NCBI GenBank assembly: GCA_945952105.1 | Contig: CAMFGZ010000039.1 | Span: 1-34,523, forward strand | Origin: an uncultured Rhodospirillaceae bacterium | Lineage (GTDB): Bacteria; Pseudomonadota; Alphaproteobacteria; Reyranellales; Reyranellaceae | Length of the DNA: 34,523 nucleotides | Direction: 5' to 3' | Shown here: in pieces, positions 1 to 6,685 of the stretch | How positions within the stretch are numbered: position 1 is the stretch's first letter | How the letters are laid out: every line of letters begins with the position of its first letter | The notes under the pieces: model-generated | The model's database searches: none | Told to the model about the DNA's origin: nothing | What the model saw: only the letters and a program-made list of their open reading frames with translations | Made by a program: the position numbers and the translations under genes

Positions 1-117
1 CTGCAGCTACATCCAAAACGCCGGATATGCTCACGTCAAAACGTGAAACGCTCTAGCTTCGGCTGGCCGCGACCGGCCCTTTCGCGCTAGTGAAGGGCCG
101 GGACGACCGGGGGGGAA
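1..117. other. Left edge, non-coding, two inverted repeats
   Basis: No convincing gene lies upstream of the first CDS. Two inverted repeats are visible. TCACGT at 31-36 pairs with ACGTGA at 41-46 across a CAAA spacer, and GGCCCTT at 75-81 pairs with AAGGGCC at 93-99. The first has the size of an operator half-site pair; the second could be the end of a terminator for a gene off the left edge, but no T-run follows. The function of both is unknown. Confidence 0.35.
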
Positions 118-525
118 ATGAAGCTCATATTCATGACATGCGCGCAGTCGAGCGCCGTCGACAGCCAGACCGGCCGGCTCAGCCTCTTCCACCTGCTGGA
201 GCAGGTTCAGGCCACGTCCTTTCCGACAGCGATGTCGCTCACCCTCGTCGGCATGTTCGCCCGGGAGCCGGGCGAGCCCGATGACCAGTCCGTCCGGTTG
301 AAGGTCGACCTGGGCGAAACGGCGGTTTTCGATTCCGCGGTCAATTTCTCCTTCCGCGGCAAGCAGCGCAGCCGGGTCCTGATGGCCATGAACGGCCTGG
401 CGATCCCGTCTGCCGGGAAGCTTTCCTTTTCGTTCCTGTCGCCTGAGGGCGCACCGCTCGGGCCGGCCTGGGAGGTCTTCATCGAGAAGGCCCAGCCACA
501 GGCGGGGCAGCCGCAGGCAACGTAA
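118..525 (+). CDS. Small conserved protein, DUF6941-like
   Basis: This is a 135-residue soluble protein with no signal peptide, membrane segment or cysteine-rich motif. It starts MKLIFMTCAQ, followed by the pattern of a 'T-G-R-L-S-L-F-H-L-L-E-Q' strand/helix, a 'FP...L-L-V' strand and a C-terminal 'G-L-x-I-P-x-x-G-x-L-x-F' strand. In my reading this matches the uncharacterised all-beta DUF6941 family. No enzymatic residues stand out. A G-rich stretch ends only one base before the ATG, so the ribosome-binding site is poorly spaced. A second in-frame ATG lies at 133, but the early start keeps the family-like N-terminus. It faces the acyl-CoA-dehydrogenase-like gene convergently and has no obvious operon partner. 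Family membership is a recollection and the function is unknown. Confidence 0.7.
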   Translation: MKLIFMTCAQSSAVDSQTGRLSLFHLLEQVQATSFPTAMSLTLVGMFAREPGEPDDQSVRLKVDLGETAVFDSAVNFSFRGKQRSRVLMAMNGLAIPSAGKLSFSFLSPEGAPLGPAWEVFIEKAQPQAGQPQAT

Positions 526-599
526 CGGCCGGAAGAGCACTGGCCGCGGGCCACCCAGTTCGCCGCGCCGCCCCCGAACGCGCAAGAGTTCGTCATCAT

Positions 600-620
600 C
601 TGACGGCGGGGACCCGTCAG
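600..620. terminator. Hairpin between convergent genes
   Basis: CTGACGG (600-606) pairs perfectly with CCGTCAG (614-620) around a 7-nt loop. It sits exactly where the plus-strand small protein gene and the minus-strand flavoenzyme gene converge, and it includes the latter's TGA. No T-run follows on either side, so termination efficiency is uncertain. Confidence 0.3.
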
Positions 621-1798
621 ATGTGCTGGAGCTTGTTCTCGACGCCGAGGATGTGACGGCCGACCATCTCGGCATGGCCCATCATGCCCTGCAGATGCTG
701 ACTTGCGCTCATGGCGTCGCGGAAGCGCCGCTCGAAGGGCGCCGAGTTCAGGATCGCCGTCGTGCCGGCGGCACGATAGGCGGCGATCGAAACGTCGGTC
801 GCCTCGTTCATGCCATGCGTCGTGGCGAGCCGCAGCCGCATCCGGGTGTCGATGTCGAGAGCGCCCTTCGCGGCTGCGTCGTAGACGGCGCGAACCTCGG
901 CATGCAGGTAGGCGCGCGCCGCCGACAGCTTGGCTTCCAGGAGGGCGACCTCGCGCTGGATGGCGTTGTTGGCGGACATGGCGTTGATCGACGCGCGGCT
1001 GTGCTTGCCGCGGGCCAGGTCGATGAAGGTGTCGAGCATGTGCCGCGCGACGCCGATGGTCACGCTGCAGAAGCCGCTGGCATAGAGAAGCGTCGAGCCG
1101 ATCGTGTAGATGGGTCCCGTCTCGCGCCGCTCCTGCAGCGCGTCGCGGGCCGGCGCCATGGCATCGGGGATGAAGAGATCCTCGACCGTATAGGTGTCGC
1201 TGCCGGTGCCGCGCAGGCCGAGCACGAACCAGTCGTCGACGATCCTGGTATCGGTGCGCTTGAAAACGAAGCTGCGGTCGTCGGGCCGGCCGTGGCGCAT
1301 GTGCGGCGTGCCATCCGGGTTCTGGACGGCGCTGTGCGCGCCCATCCAGGTCGAGTGACGGCCGCCGCTGGCGAAGCCCCAGGTGCCGCTCAGCCGGTAG
1401 CCGCCCTCGACGCGGATCGCCTTGCTGCCGCCGTGCCGCGCGCCCCAGGCGAGGCCGACGCCCGGACTGCCGAAGGTGGCCAGCGCCGCCTCGTGCGGCA
1501 TGGCGGCGGCCGAGGTCGCGGACGAGACATTGGACTGGTTGACGAACCAGGCGGTGCTGGCGTCGGCCCAGGCGATGGCTTCCACGGCCTCGCAGAAATC
1601 GAGGAGCGGCAGCTCCTGTCCGCCGAGGCTGCCCGGCAGCAACAGGCGCAGCATGTCCTGGGCGATGAGAGCGTCCACGACTTCCGGCGTGAGTTCGCGG
1701 CGATTGTCGATCTCGGCGCCATGCCGTTCGAGCAGCGGCTGCAGGGCACGAGCCCGCTCGGGGGCGCTGAGGGTCGATGCCGGCTGAACGCTGTCCAT
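617..1798 (-). CDS. Acyl-CoA dehydrogenase-family flavoenzyme (flavin monooxygenase-like)
   Basis: This 393-residue protein has the three-part acyl-CoA dehydrogenase fold: an alpha N-terminal domain (about 10-115), a beta middle domain with 'GGYRLSGTWGFASGG' (about 131-145), and a C-terminal helical domain ending in 'ASQHLQGMMGH'. It resembles the group D two-component flavin monooxygenases and desulfurisation-type members (HpaB/HsaA/DszC-like) more than fatty-acyl dehydrogenases. The order 'FASGGRHSTWMG' and a C-terminal domain opening with 'TIGVARHMLDTFIDLARGK' are typical of that branch. The ATG is backed by an AGGA site about 6 nt upstream. It lies downstream of a Bug receptor and a TauD-type dioxygenase on the same strand, which suggests a catabolic role on an imported acid or sulfonate. 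The substrate is not determinable, and no flavin reductase partner is in view. Confidence 0.8.
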   Translation of the reverse strand: MDSVQPASTLSAPERARALQPLLERHGAEIDNRRELTPEVVDALIAQDMLRLLLPGSLGGQELPLLDFCEAVEAIAWADASTAWFVNQSNVSSATSAAAMPHEAALATFGSPGVGLAWGARHGGSKAIRVEGGYRLSGTWGFASGGRHSTWMGAHSAVQNPDGTPHMRHGRPDDRSFVFKRTDTRIVDDWFVLGLRGTGSDTYTVEDLFIPDAMAPARDALQERRETGPIYTIGSTLLYASGFCSVTIGVARHMLDTFIDLARGKHSRASINAMSANNAIQREVALLEAKLSAARAYLHAEVRAVYDAAAKGALDIDTRMRLRLATTHGMNEATDVSIAAYRAAGTTAILNSAPFERRFRDAMSASQHLQGMMGHAEMVGRHILGVENKLQHI

Positions 1799-1838
1799 GG
1801 AAGTCCTCGGGCGATGCCTGTTTTGCTCATACTGGGCT

Positions 1839-1909
1839 GGATTGGCAGTCCGTCAATCCGCCAGCGGTTAATGCGACTACCCAGCGAAAGACATTACGCA
1901 GCGAAAGAC
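1839..1909. repeat. Inverted repeat and 11-bp direct repeat upstream of flavoenzyme gene
   Basis: In the 127-base gap between the Bug gene end and the flavoenzyme start, GGATTG (1839-1844) and CAATCC (1854-1859) form an inverted repeat with a 9-nt spacer. CAGCGAAAGAC also occurs twice, at 1882-1892 and 1899-1909, with a period of 17 bases. Both lie where the promoter of the minus-strand flavoenzyme gene should be and could bind a regulator. No regulator gene is adjacent, so this is speculative. Confidence 0.35.
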
Positions 1910-1925
1910 CGGCCGATGGCGTGGG

Positions 1926-2873
1926 CTAGCGGGCGAGATCCGAGGCGACGCGCCTGTCGCGGGTGATTGCCATGGCGACGGCGGAGGGGCCATCGAACTG
2001 CATCGGGATGTTGGCGAGCTGGGCCTGTATCTGCACGGACTTGTCGTTGCGCAGACCGAGGAGGGCGGAGGTCAGCCGGTTCGCCACCGTGGAGGGCGTC
2101 CCCGCCGGCGCGAACAGGCCGAAGCTGATCGTGTAGGCCAGCCTGGGATCGCCCACCAGTTCGGCCAGGGTCGGGACGTTCGGAAGCTGTGGCGAGCGGT
2201 CGGCGCCGGAGGTCGCGATCACGCGGAGCTTGCCGCGGTTGCGGGCGTTGTGAAGCAGCGCGGACCGGGTATCCATCACCGCGAGGTCGGCGCGCCGGGT
2301 CAGCAGCATATCGATGGACGCCGTGCTGCCGGCCACCTCGATCGCATGGAACGACAGCCTCGTCCGGCGTTCGACGAGGGCGAGCAGGAGACCGATCGTC
2401 GAGGCATGCCCTGTCGTGGCGGCCTTCAGCCGGTCTGCCTTCGCGGCAGCGATCAACCCCGTCCAGTTCTCGATGTCGGAGAGCTCGTTCACGACCAGTG
2501 CCGTCGAGAAGCCGCGCGTGATCTTGGCGATGGGTTGCAGCCGCGAGAGCAGCGGCTCGGCCGGCGTCTCGAGCAGAACGAGGTTCAGGATTTCGGCGAC
2601 CAGCAGCAGCCGCCCGTCCGGTTCGGCGGCGATCACTTCGAGCGCCGCACGGCGTCCGGCCTCGCCCAGCGTGTAGTCGAACTCGACAGGCTCCCTGAGC
2701 GCGGCCGAAAAGCCGTCCTGTATGAGCTGGGCGCAGAGGTCCGTGGGGTTGCCGACGCCGAAGCCGCAGATCAGGCGGACGGCGTTCGTGGCGGCCACGG
2801 CTTGCCGGCCCGTCATCCCGGCAGTCACGCCGGCAACGGTCCAGCGCAGGGCGTCGCGTCGGGTCGATCTCAT
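1926..2873 (-). CDS. Bug/TctC-family solute-binding protein
   Basis: This 315-residue periplasmic receptor belongs to the Bug (tripartite tricarboxylate transporter, TctC-like) family. The N-terminus MRSTRRDALRWTVAG carries a twin-arginine RRxxL motif before a hydrophobic stretch, which suggests Tat export. The mature part has family landmarks in weakened form: 'ICGFGVGNPTDLCAQLI' replaces the usual VVPFPPGGxxDxxAR start, and 'LPNVPTLAEL' and 'FGLFAPAGTP' are recognisable near the C-terminus. The first motif deviates enough that ligand preference may differ from dicarboxylates. No TctA/TctB membrane genes lie nearby, as is common for orphan Bug proteins. It lies 57 nt downstream of the TauD-type dioxygenase and probably shares its transcript. 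The ligand is unknown. Confidence 0.82.
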   Translation of the reverse strand: MRSTRRDALRWTVAGVTAGMTGRQAVAATNAVRLICGFGVGNPTDLCAQLIQDGFSAALREPVEFDYTLGEAGRRAALEVIAAEPDGRLLLVAEILNLVLLETPAEPLLSRLQPIAKITRGFSTALVVNELSDIENWTGLIAAAKADRLKAATTGHASTIGLLLALVERRTRLSFHAIEVAGSTASIDMLLTRRADLAVMDTRSALLHNARNRGKLRVIATSGADRSPQLPNVPTLAELVGDPRLAYTISFGLFAPAGTPSTVANRLTSALLGLRNDKSVQIQAQLANIPMQFDGPSAVAMAITRDRRVASDLAR

Positions 2874-2930
2874 TCCGTCGCGATGATACAGGCCGCGCCG
2901 CCGACCGAGAAGCGTTCCGGCGCTCCCGGC

Positions 2931-3794
2931 CTAGCCGGGAAGCGCCGCCTCGCTGGCCGGGTCGCCGGCGATGCGGCTGTGCCACATGATGCGCTTCTGG
3001 GTCATGTCCCACGGCGTCGCCTGGTGCAGCAGGCAGCGATTGTCCCACAGCACCGCGTCGCCCGGCGCCCAGGCGTGGTGGTAGATGCGCGGGCGCTGGC
3101 ACGCAAAGTCGATCAGCTCCTGCAGGAAGGCTTCGGACTGAGCCCCGTCCATCCCCGGGATGGCGTGTGCATGGCGGCCGATCAGCAGCGACTTGCGACC
3201 GGTCTCGGGATGCGTCTTCACCAGCGGGCGCAGCGGGACAGGCCCATCGTGCAGCCCGTAGCCGTGATATTCGCCATCGGACTTCTTCGTCTCGTGGCCG
3301 AGCCTCGACTGGCTGTAATGCAGGGAGTGCCGGGCCTGGAGCCGTTCGACCTGTTCCTTGCGCACATCGTCGAGTGCATCGTAGGCAGCGCGCATGTCGG
3401 CGAAGCCGGTGTGGCCGCCGATCGTGGGCACGACCTCGGCGCAGAACACCGCGCCCTTGGCCTGGACGGGCATGTAGGTGCTGTCGGCATGCCAGCCCAT
3501 GTTGCCCTTCAGTATCTTCATGACGTCGTCGTTGTCCTTCTCGACGCGCAGCGTGCCGTCGGCGCGAACATTGCTGATCGCCACCATCTCGAATTCGAGC
3601 GGGCCGAAGCGCTTGGCGAAGGCGATCTGCTGGTCACGCTTCAGATGCTGGTCTGGAAAGACGAGGAGAGCGTAGTCGAGCCAGGCGGAATGCAGCTCGC
3701 GCCATCCGGCGTCGTCGAGATCGACGAGCTTCACGCCGGTGACGACGGCGCCGAACGTGGCGTCGAGCGGAGTGATGTCGAAGGCGCGTGGCAT
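2931..3794 (-). CDS. TauD/TfdA-type Fe(II)/2-oxoglutarate dioxygenase
   Basis: This 287-residue non-haem iron enzyme of the TauD/TfdA family couples oxidative decarboxylation of 2-oxoglutarate to hydroxylation of a substrate. The facial triad is visible: His102-x-Asp104 in 'GWHADSTY' and the distal His257 in 'DNRCLLHQAT', with an Arg about 11-17 residues later for the 2-oxoglutarate carboxylate. 'THPETGRKSLLIGRHA' is the usual conserved core. A strong AGGAGG lies 6 nt before the ATG. It is followed by a Bug receptor and a flavoenzyme on the same strand, so it is probably part of a small catabolic operon for a sulfonate, phenoxy acid or similar compound. The other TauD-type gene in this window (32.7-33.6 kb) has the same triad spacing and is also paired with a Bug gene. 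The substrate cannot be assigned. Confidence 0.88.
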   Translation of the reverse strand: MPRAFDITPLDATFGAVVTGVKLVDLDDAGWRELHSAWLDYALLVFPDQHLKRDQQIAFAKRFGPLEFEMVAISNVRADGTLRVEKDNDDVMKILKGNMGWHADSTYMPVQAKGAVFCAEVVPTIGGHTGFADMRAAYDALDDVRKEQVERLQARHSLHYSQSRLGHETKKSDGEYHGYGLHDGPVPLRPLVKTHPETGRKSLLIGRHAHAIPGMDGAQSEAFLQELIDFACQRPRIYHHAWAPGDAVLWDNRCLLHQATPWDMTQKRIMWHSRIAGDPASEAALPG

Positions 3795-3926
3795 GCGATT
3801 CCTCCTGAACGTTTTCCGCAGTCTACGGTCATTCCGGAAGACGTCGAAGCGCTTTCCGCCTCATTCAACCGGGAGGCGTCGTCGTTTGCGGCGACGGACG
3901 GTGCAGGAGAGTTCTCTCTCTCCGGC

Positions 3927-3978
3927 GCCGAGCTTCGCTCGGCTAAAAGAGAACGGCCGGGCGTGGGCCCGGCCGTTC
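3927..3978 (-). terminator. Tandem hairpins: strong factor-independent terminator of the porin gene
   Basis: Reading the minus strand from the OmpA-like stop, GAACGGCCGGGC pairs perfectly with GCCCGGCCGTTC (3967-3978 with 3951-3962, 4-nt loop) and is followed by TCTTTTAG. That is a classic intrinsic terminator. A second perfect hairpin (3937-3943 with 3927-3933, 3-nt loop) follows immediately. Such strong insulation suits a highly expressed porin gene. Confidence 0.85.
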
Positions 3979-3999
3979 GGTCGTTCGTGCGGATTCGGC

Positions 4000-4968
4000 T
4001 TACTGGATCACGATCTCGACACGGCGGTTCTGTGGCTCGCGGACGTTCGGGCCGGTCTGCACCAGCAGGCCCTGCTCGCCACGGCCGACGACGGAGATGT
4101 TGGTCGCCGGCACGCCCTCGCGGACCAGCGCGTCCTTGACCGCGTTGGCGCGACGCAGCGACAGCGCCATGTTGTAGGCCTCGGTGCCGGACGTATCGGT
4201 ATGGCCGGTCGCCGTCACGCGGGCGTTGCCCTTCTGCTTGTAGGCGTTCGCGGCCTGGCGAATCGTGGTCAGCGCCTGGTCGGAGAGGTTCGAGCGATCC
4301 CAGTCGAAGAACACCATGAACGACGGCGGGGCCACCGGCGCGGCGGCGGGCGGCGGAGCGGCCGGCGCCGGCTGGCCGAACTTGTAGCTGACGCTCAACA
4401 TCGTCGTGATGTTGTTGTTCTGGTACCAACCCGGATTGGTCGTGCCGTAGTAACGGCCATCGAGGTTCACGCGGAAGTTCTGGTCGACGTTCCAGCCCAG
4501 ACCGATGATGCCCTGATAGGCGAACTGCGTGCTGCAGAGCGAGCAGCCATTGATCGAGGCATCGGCGAAAGCGATACCGGCGCCGGCACCGATATACGGC
4601 GTGACGGTCGCGCCCGGAATGAAGTCGTAGAGCAGGTTGGCCATGATGGCGAGCTGCTCGATGCGGCCGCTGGTGTTGCTGAAGATGTTACCGAAGTTGG
4701 CGGTGCCGCGACCATTGTTGGAGCGGAACACGCCCTCCAACTCGATCCTGGGACCCACGAAATCGTAACCGACGAAGCCGCCGGCCGCGAAACCGAGGTC
4801 CATGTTGTAGTTGTTGTTGTTCAGCAGCCAGTTCAGGCCGCCTTCGCCGCCGATGTAAAGACCGGGGTTGGAAGGCCCGGGAGACCACATGGACTGCGCA
4901 TTGGCAGCCCCCGGGGCCATGAGCGGAACCGCCATCAGGGCCGCAGCGGCGAGAAGTGCCTTCTTCAT
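4000..4968 (-). CDS. OmpA-family outer-membrane beta-barrel protein
   Basis: This 322-residue outer-membrane protein anchors the envelope to peptidoglycan. It has a Sec signal peptide (MKKALLAAAALMAVPLMAPGA..., likely cleaved after Ala24), an eight-stranded-type barrel (about 25-197), a Pro/Ala linker (about 199-216) and an OmpA C-terminal peptidoglycan-binding domain (about 217-322). That domain contains 'TGHTDTSGTEAYNMALSLRR' with Asp258 and a following Arg as the expected diaminopimelate contacts, and ends 'NRRVEIVIQ'. Cys142 and Cys145 form a CxxC in what should be a surface loop, which is unusual for OmpA barrels. The reading frame continues open upstream to 5352, but the signal peptide and a GAGGGA site 9 nt before this ATG fix the start. 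A strong tandem terminator follows. Confidence 0.92.
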   Translation of the reverse strand: MKKALLAAAALMAVPLMAPGAANAQSMWSPGPSNPGLYIGGEGGLNWLLNNNNYNMDLGFAAGGFVGYDFVGPRIELEGVFRSNNGRGTANFGNIFSNTSGRIEQLAIMANLLYDFIPGATVTPYIGAGAGIAFADASINGCSLCSTQFAYQGIIGLGWNVDQNFRVNLDGRYYGTTNPGWYQNNNITTMLSVSYKFGQPAPAAPPPAAAPVAPPSFMVFFDWDRSNLSDQALTTIRQAANAYKQKGNARVTATGHTDTSGTEAYNMALSLRRANAVKDALVREGVPATNISVVGRGEQGLLVQTGPNVREPQNRRVEIVIQ

Positions 4969-5075
4969 TTTCAATAATCCCTCGTTGGGTGACGCATCCG
5001 GGCTCAGGACGCATGCCGACCAAACGGGGGCCGAACGGAAAGAGTTGCCTTTTTCAGGGAACCTGCAGGCCACTG

Positions 5076-5110
5076 GCCCCGCGACCGTGGCCGCGGGGCA
5101 ACAGTTTTTT
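5076..5110 (+). terminator. GC-rich hairpin with T-run on the plus strand
   Basis: GCCCCGCG (5076-5083) pairs perfectly with CGCGGGGC (5092-5099), and after AACAG comes a run of six T (5105-5110) on the plus strand. On the minus strand the hairpin lies about 20-45 nt after the bdhA stop but has no T-run. It is therefore shaped to stop antisense transcription into bdhA, or it is an attenuator-like structure between bdhA and the porin gene. No plus-strand gene ends here. Confidence 0.35.
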
Positions 5111-5117
5111 GACAGCT

Positions 5118-5900
5118 CTACTGCATGAACCAGCCGTGGCTGACCACGGCGGACTGGCCACTGTGCACGGTGCTCTTGGCAGCCGCGTAAAAGAGTACGG
5201 CGTCCGCGACATCGTCGGTCGTCGTGAACTGGCCGTCGATCGTGTCCTTCAGCATGACGTTCTTGATCACCTGCTCCTCGGTGATCTTCAGTTCCGCCGC
5301 CTGCTCGGGAATCTGCTTCTCCACCAGCGGCGTGCGCACGAAGCCCGGGCACACGACGTTTGACGCGACGTTGTACTCCGCGCCTTCCTTGGCCAGCACC
5401 TTGCTGAGGCCGATCAGGCCATGCTTCGCGGTGACGTACGGGGCCTTGAGCTTCGAGGCTTCCTTGGAATGCACGGAGCCCATGTAGACGACGCGGCCGT
5501 ATTTGGCGGCGTACATGTGCTTAAGGCATGCCTTGGTCGTGAGGAAGGCGCCGTCGAGATGGATCGACAGCAGCTTCTTCCAGTCGGCGAAGGGGAAGTC
5601 GACCAGCGGCTTCACGATCTGGATGCCGGCATTGCTGACCAGGATGTCGATCTTGCCGTACTTGGCGATCGTGTCGGCGACACCCTTCTCGACCTGTGCT
5701 TCGTCGGTGACGTTCATGGCGACGGCGAAGGCATCGCCGCCTTTTGCCTTGATCTCGTTCGCAGTCGCGGTGGCGGCGTCGAGGTTGAGATCGGCGATCA
5801 CCGGCGTGCCGCCCTCGGCGGCCAGGCGCAGCGCGATTTCCTTGCCGATGCCCGAGGCGGCGCCGGTGACGATGGCAATTCTTCCTGTGAAACGTGACAT
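5118..5900 (-). CDS. bdhA: 3-hydroxybutyrate dehydrogenase (SDR family)
   Basis: This 260-residue cytosolic short-chain dehydrogenase most likely interconverts (R)-3-hydroxybutyrate and acetoacetate with NAD(H). The nucleotide motif GAASGIG (13-19), 'NAG' (90-92) and the catalytic Ser142, Tyr155 and Lys159 are in canonical positions. The long segment around 'VRTPLVEKQIPEQA' is characteristic of D-3-hydroxybutyrate dehydrogenases and separates them from generic SDRs. It is the last gene of a three-gene minus-strand operon, 29 nt after acetoacetate decarboxylase and behind a patatin-like lipase. Together these point to ketone-body or polyhydroxybutyrate monomer metabolism, in which 3-hydroxybutyrate is oxidised to acetoacetate and then decarboxylated to acetone or diverted. 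No polyhydroxybutyrate synthase or depolymerase is in the window. Confidence 0.9.
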   Translation of the reverse strand: MSRFTGRIAIVTGAASGIGKEIALRLAAEGGTPVIADLNLDAATATANEIKAKGGDAFAVAMNVTDEAQVEKGVADTIAKYGKIDILVSNAGIQIVKPLVDFPFADWKKLLSIHLDGAFLTTKACLKHMYAAKYGRVVYMGSVHSKEASKLKAPYVTAKHGLIGLSKVLAKEGAEYNVASNVVCPGFVRTPLVEKQIPEQAAELKITEEQVIKNVMLKDTIDGQFTTTDDVADAVLFYAAAKSTVHSGQSAVVSHGWFMQ

Positions 5901-5929
5901 TGCTTGATCCTTCTCCGTGCCTGATCTGG

Positions 5930-6685
5930 TTATTTCGCGAGATAGTCGAACACCACTTCGCCCAGACCCAGCGTCAGGTCCGTTACATAGTGGCTGGCCG
6001 AGACGACTTCACGCACCGGCAGGCGCGAGACGTCGCACATGGCATGATCGAAGAACTGGAGCGCCGCCGGTCCGGTCCACGCGCCCTTCACCGTGACGTC
6101 CTCGCAGTAGTAGCGCACGAGCTCGCAGATGCGCGGCGTGCAGTCGACGTGCGGCACGATCTTGATCATGAAGGCTGGCTTGGCGAGCGCCTTGACCAGC
6201 GGCGCATGGTCGATCTCGCGATGCTTGTAGCCCATGGTGGCGTTGACGCAGAGCACAGAGCCGTAGTGCAGCGTGCAGACGAGCGTCTCGTTCTCGTGGC
6301 TGATCTTCGGCGAGGCGAGCTTCTTGGGGAAACCCCAGATCTCGCGGCCGCCGGCGATCGGCGAATTGTCGTCGAGGTACATGGCGTGGACGTAGCCGCC
6401 TTCCTGCACGGTGCCGTCCTTGTCCTTGAAGCGCACCGGGATGACCTGTCCGGTCTCGGTGTAGTCGCCGAAGCCCGTCGAGTCGGGCATGCGGATGAAT
6501 TCGTAGTTCACCGTGTCGCCCACGACCTCGAGCGGCTCCGGCACCAGCGCCTGCAGCACCTCGGGATCGGTGCGGTAGCTGATGACGACGAATTCGCGGT
6601 TGTAGAACTTGTACGGCGGCCGCGGATAGCTCGGGTTGTTGAGCGGCATCGCGAAGGCGTTCTTGCGGACGTCGTCGATCTTCAT
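5930..6685 (-). CDS. adc: Acetoacetate decarboxylase
   Basis: This 251-residue enzyme converts acetoacetate to acetone and CO2 through a Schiff base. The signature 'GREIWGFPKKLA' places the nucleophilic Lys at 121 with the pKa-perturbing Lys122 beside it. Arg30 in 'NREFVVISYRTD' and Glu77 in 'YTETG' match the other conserved active-site residues of clostridial Adc. The length is normal for the family. AAGGAG sits about 8 nt before the ATG, which overlaps the stop of the upstream patatin-like gene by four bases (ATGA), so the two are translationally coupled. Next comes bdhA 29 nt downstream. The operon layout supports a role in disposing of, or sensing, surplus acetoacetate from polyhydroxybutyrate turnover; that role is inference, the enzyme identity is well supported. 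Confidence 0.93.
   Translation of the reverse strand: MKIDDVRKNAFAMPLNNPSYPRPPYKFYNREFVVISYRTDPEVLQALVPEPLEVVGDTVNYEFIRMPDSTGFGDYTETGQVIPVRFKDKDGTVQEGGYVHAMYLDDNSPIAGGREIWGFPKKLASPKISHENETLVCTLHYGSVLCVNATMGYKHREIDHAPLVKALAKPAFMIKIVPHVDCTPRICELVRYYCEDVTVKGAWTGPAALQFFDHAMCDVSRLPVREVVSASHYVTDLTLGLGEVVFDYLAK

Noticed and set aside
623..1966. 447-residue open frame antisense to the flavoenzyme gene
   Set aside because: It is a GC-rich shadow with Arg/Ala/Gly/Asp-heavy composition and no domain, while the opposite frame is a full acyl-CoA-dehydrogenase-family protein.
2250..4139. 629-residue plus-strand open frame
   Set aside because: It runs antisense through the Bug, TauD and porin terminator regions, has no recognisable motif, and covers a real terminator; it is an artefact of high GC content.
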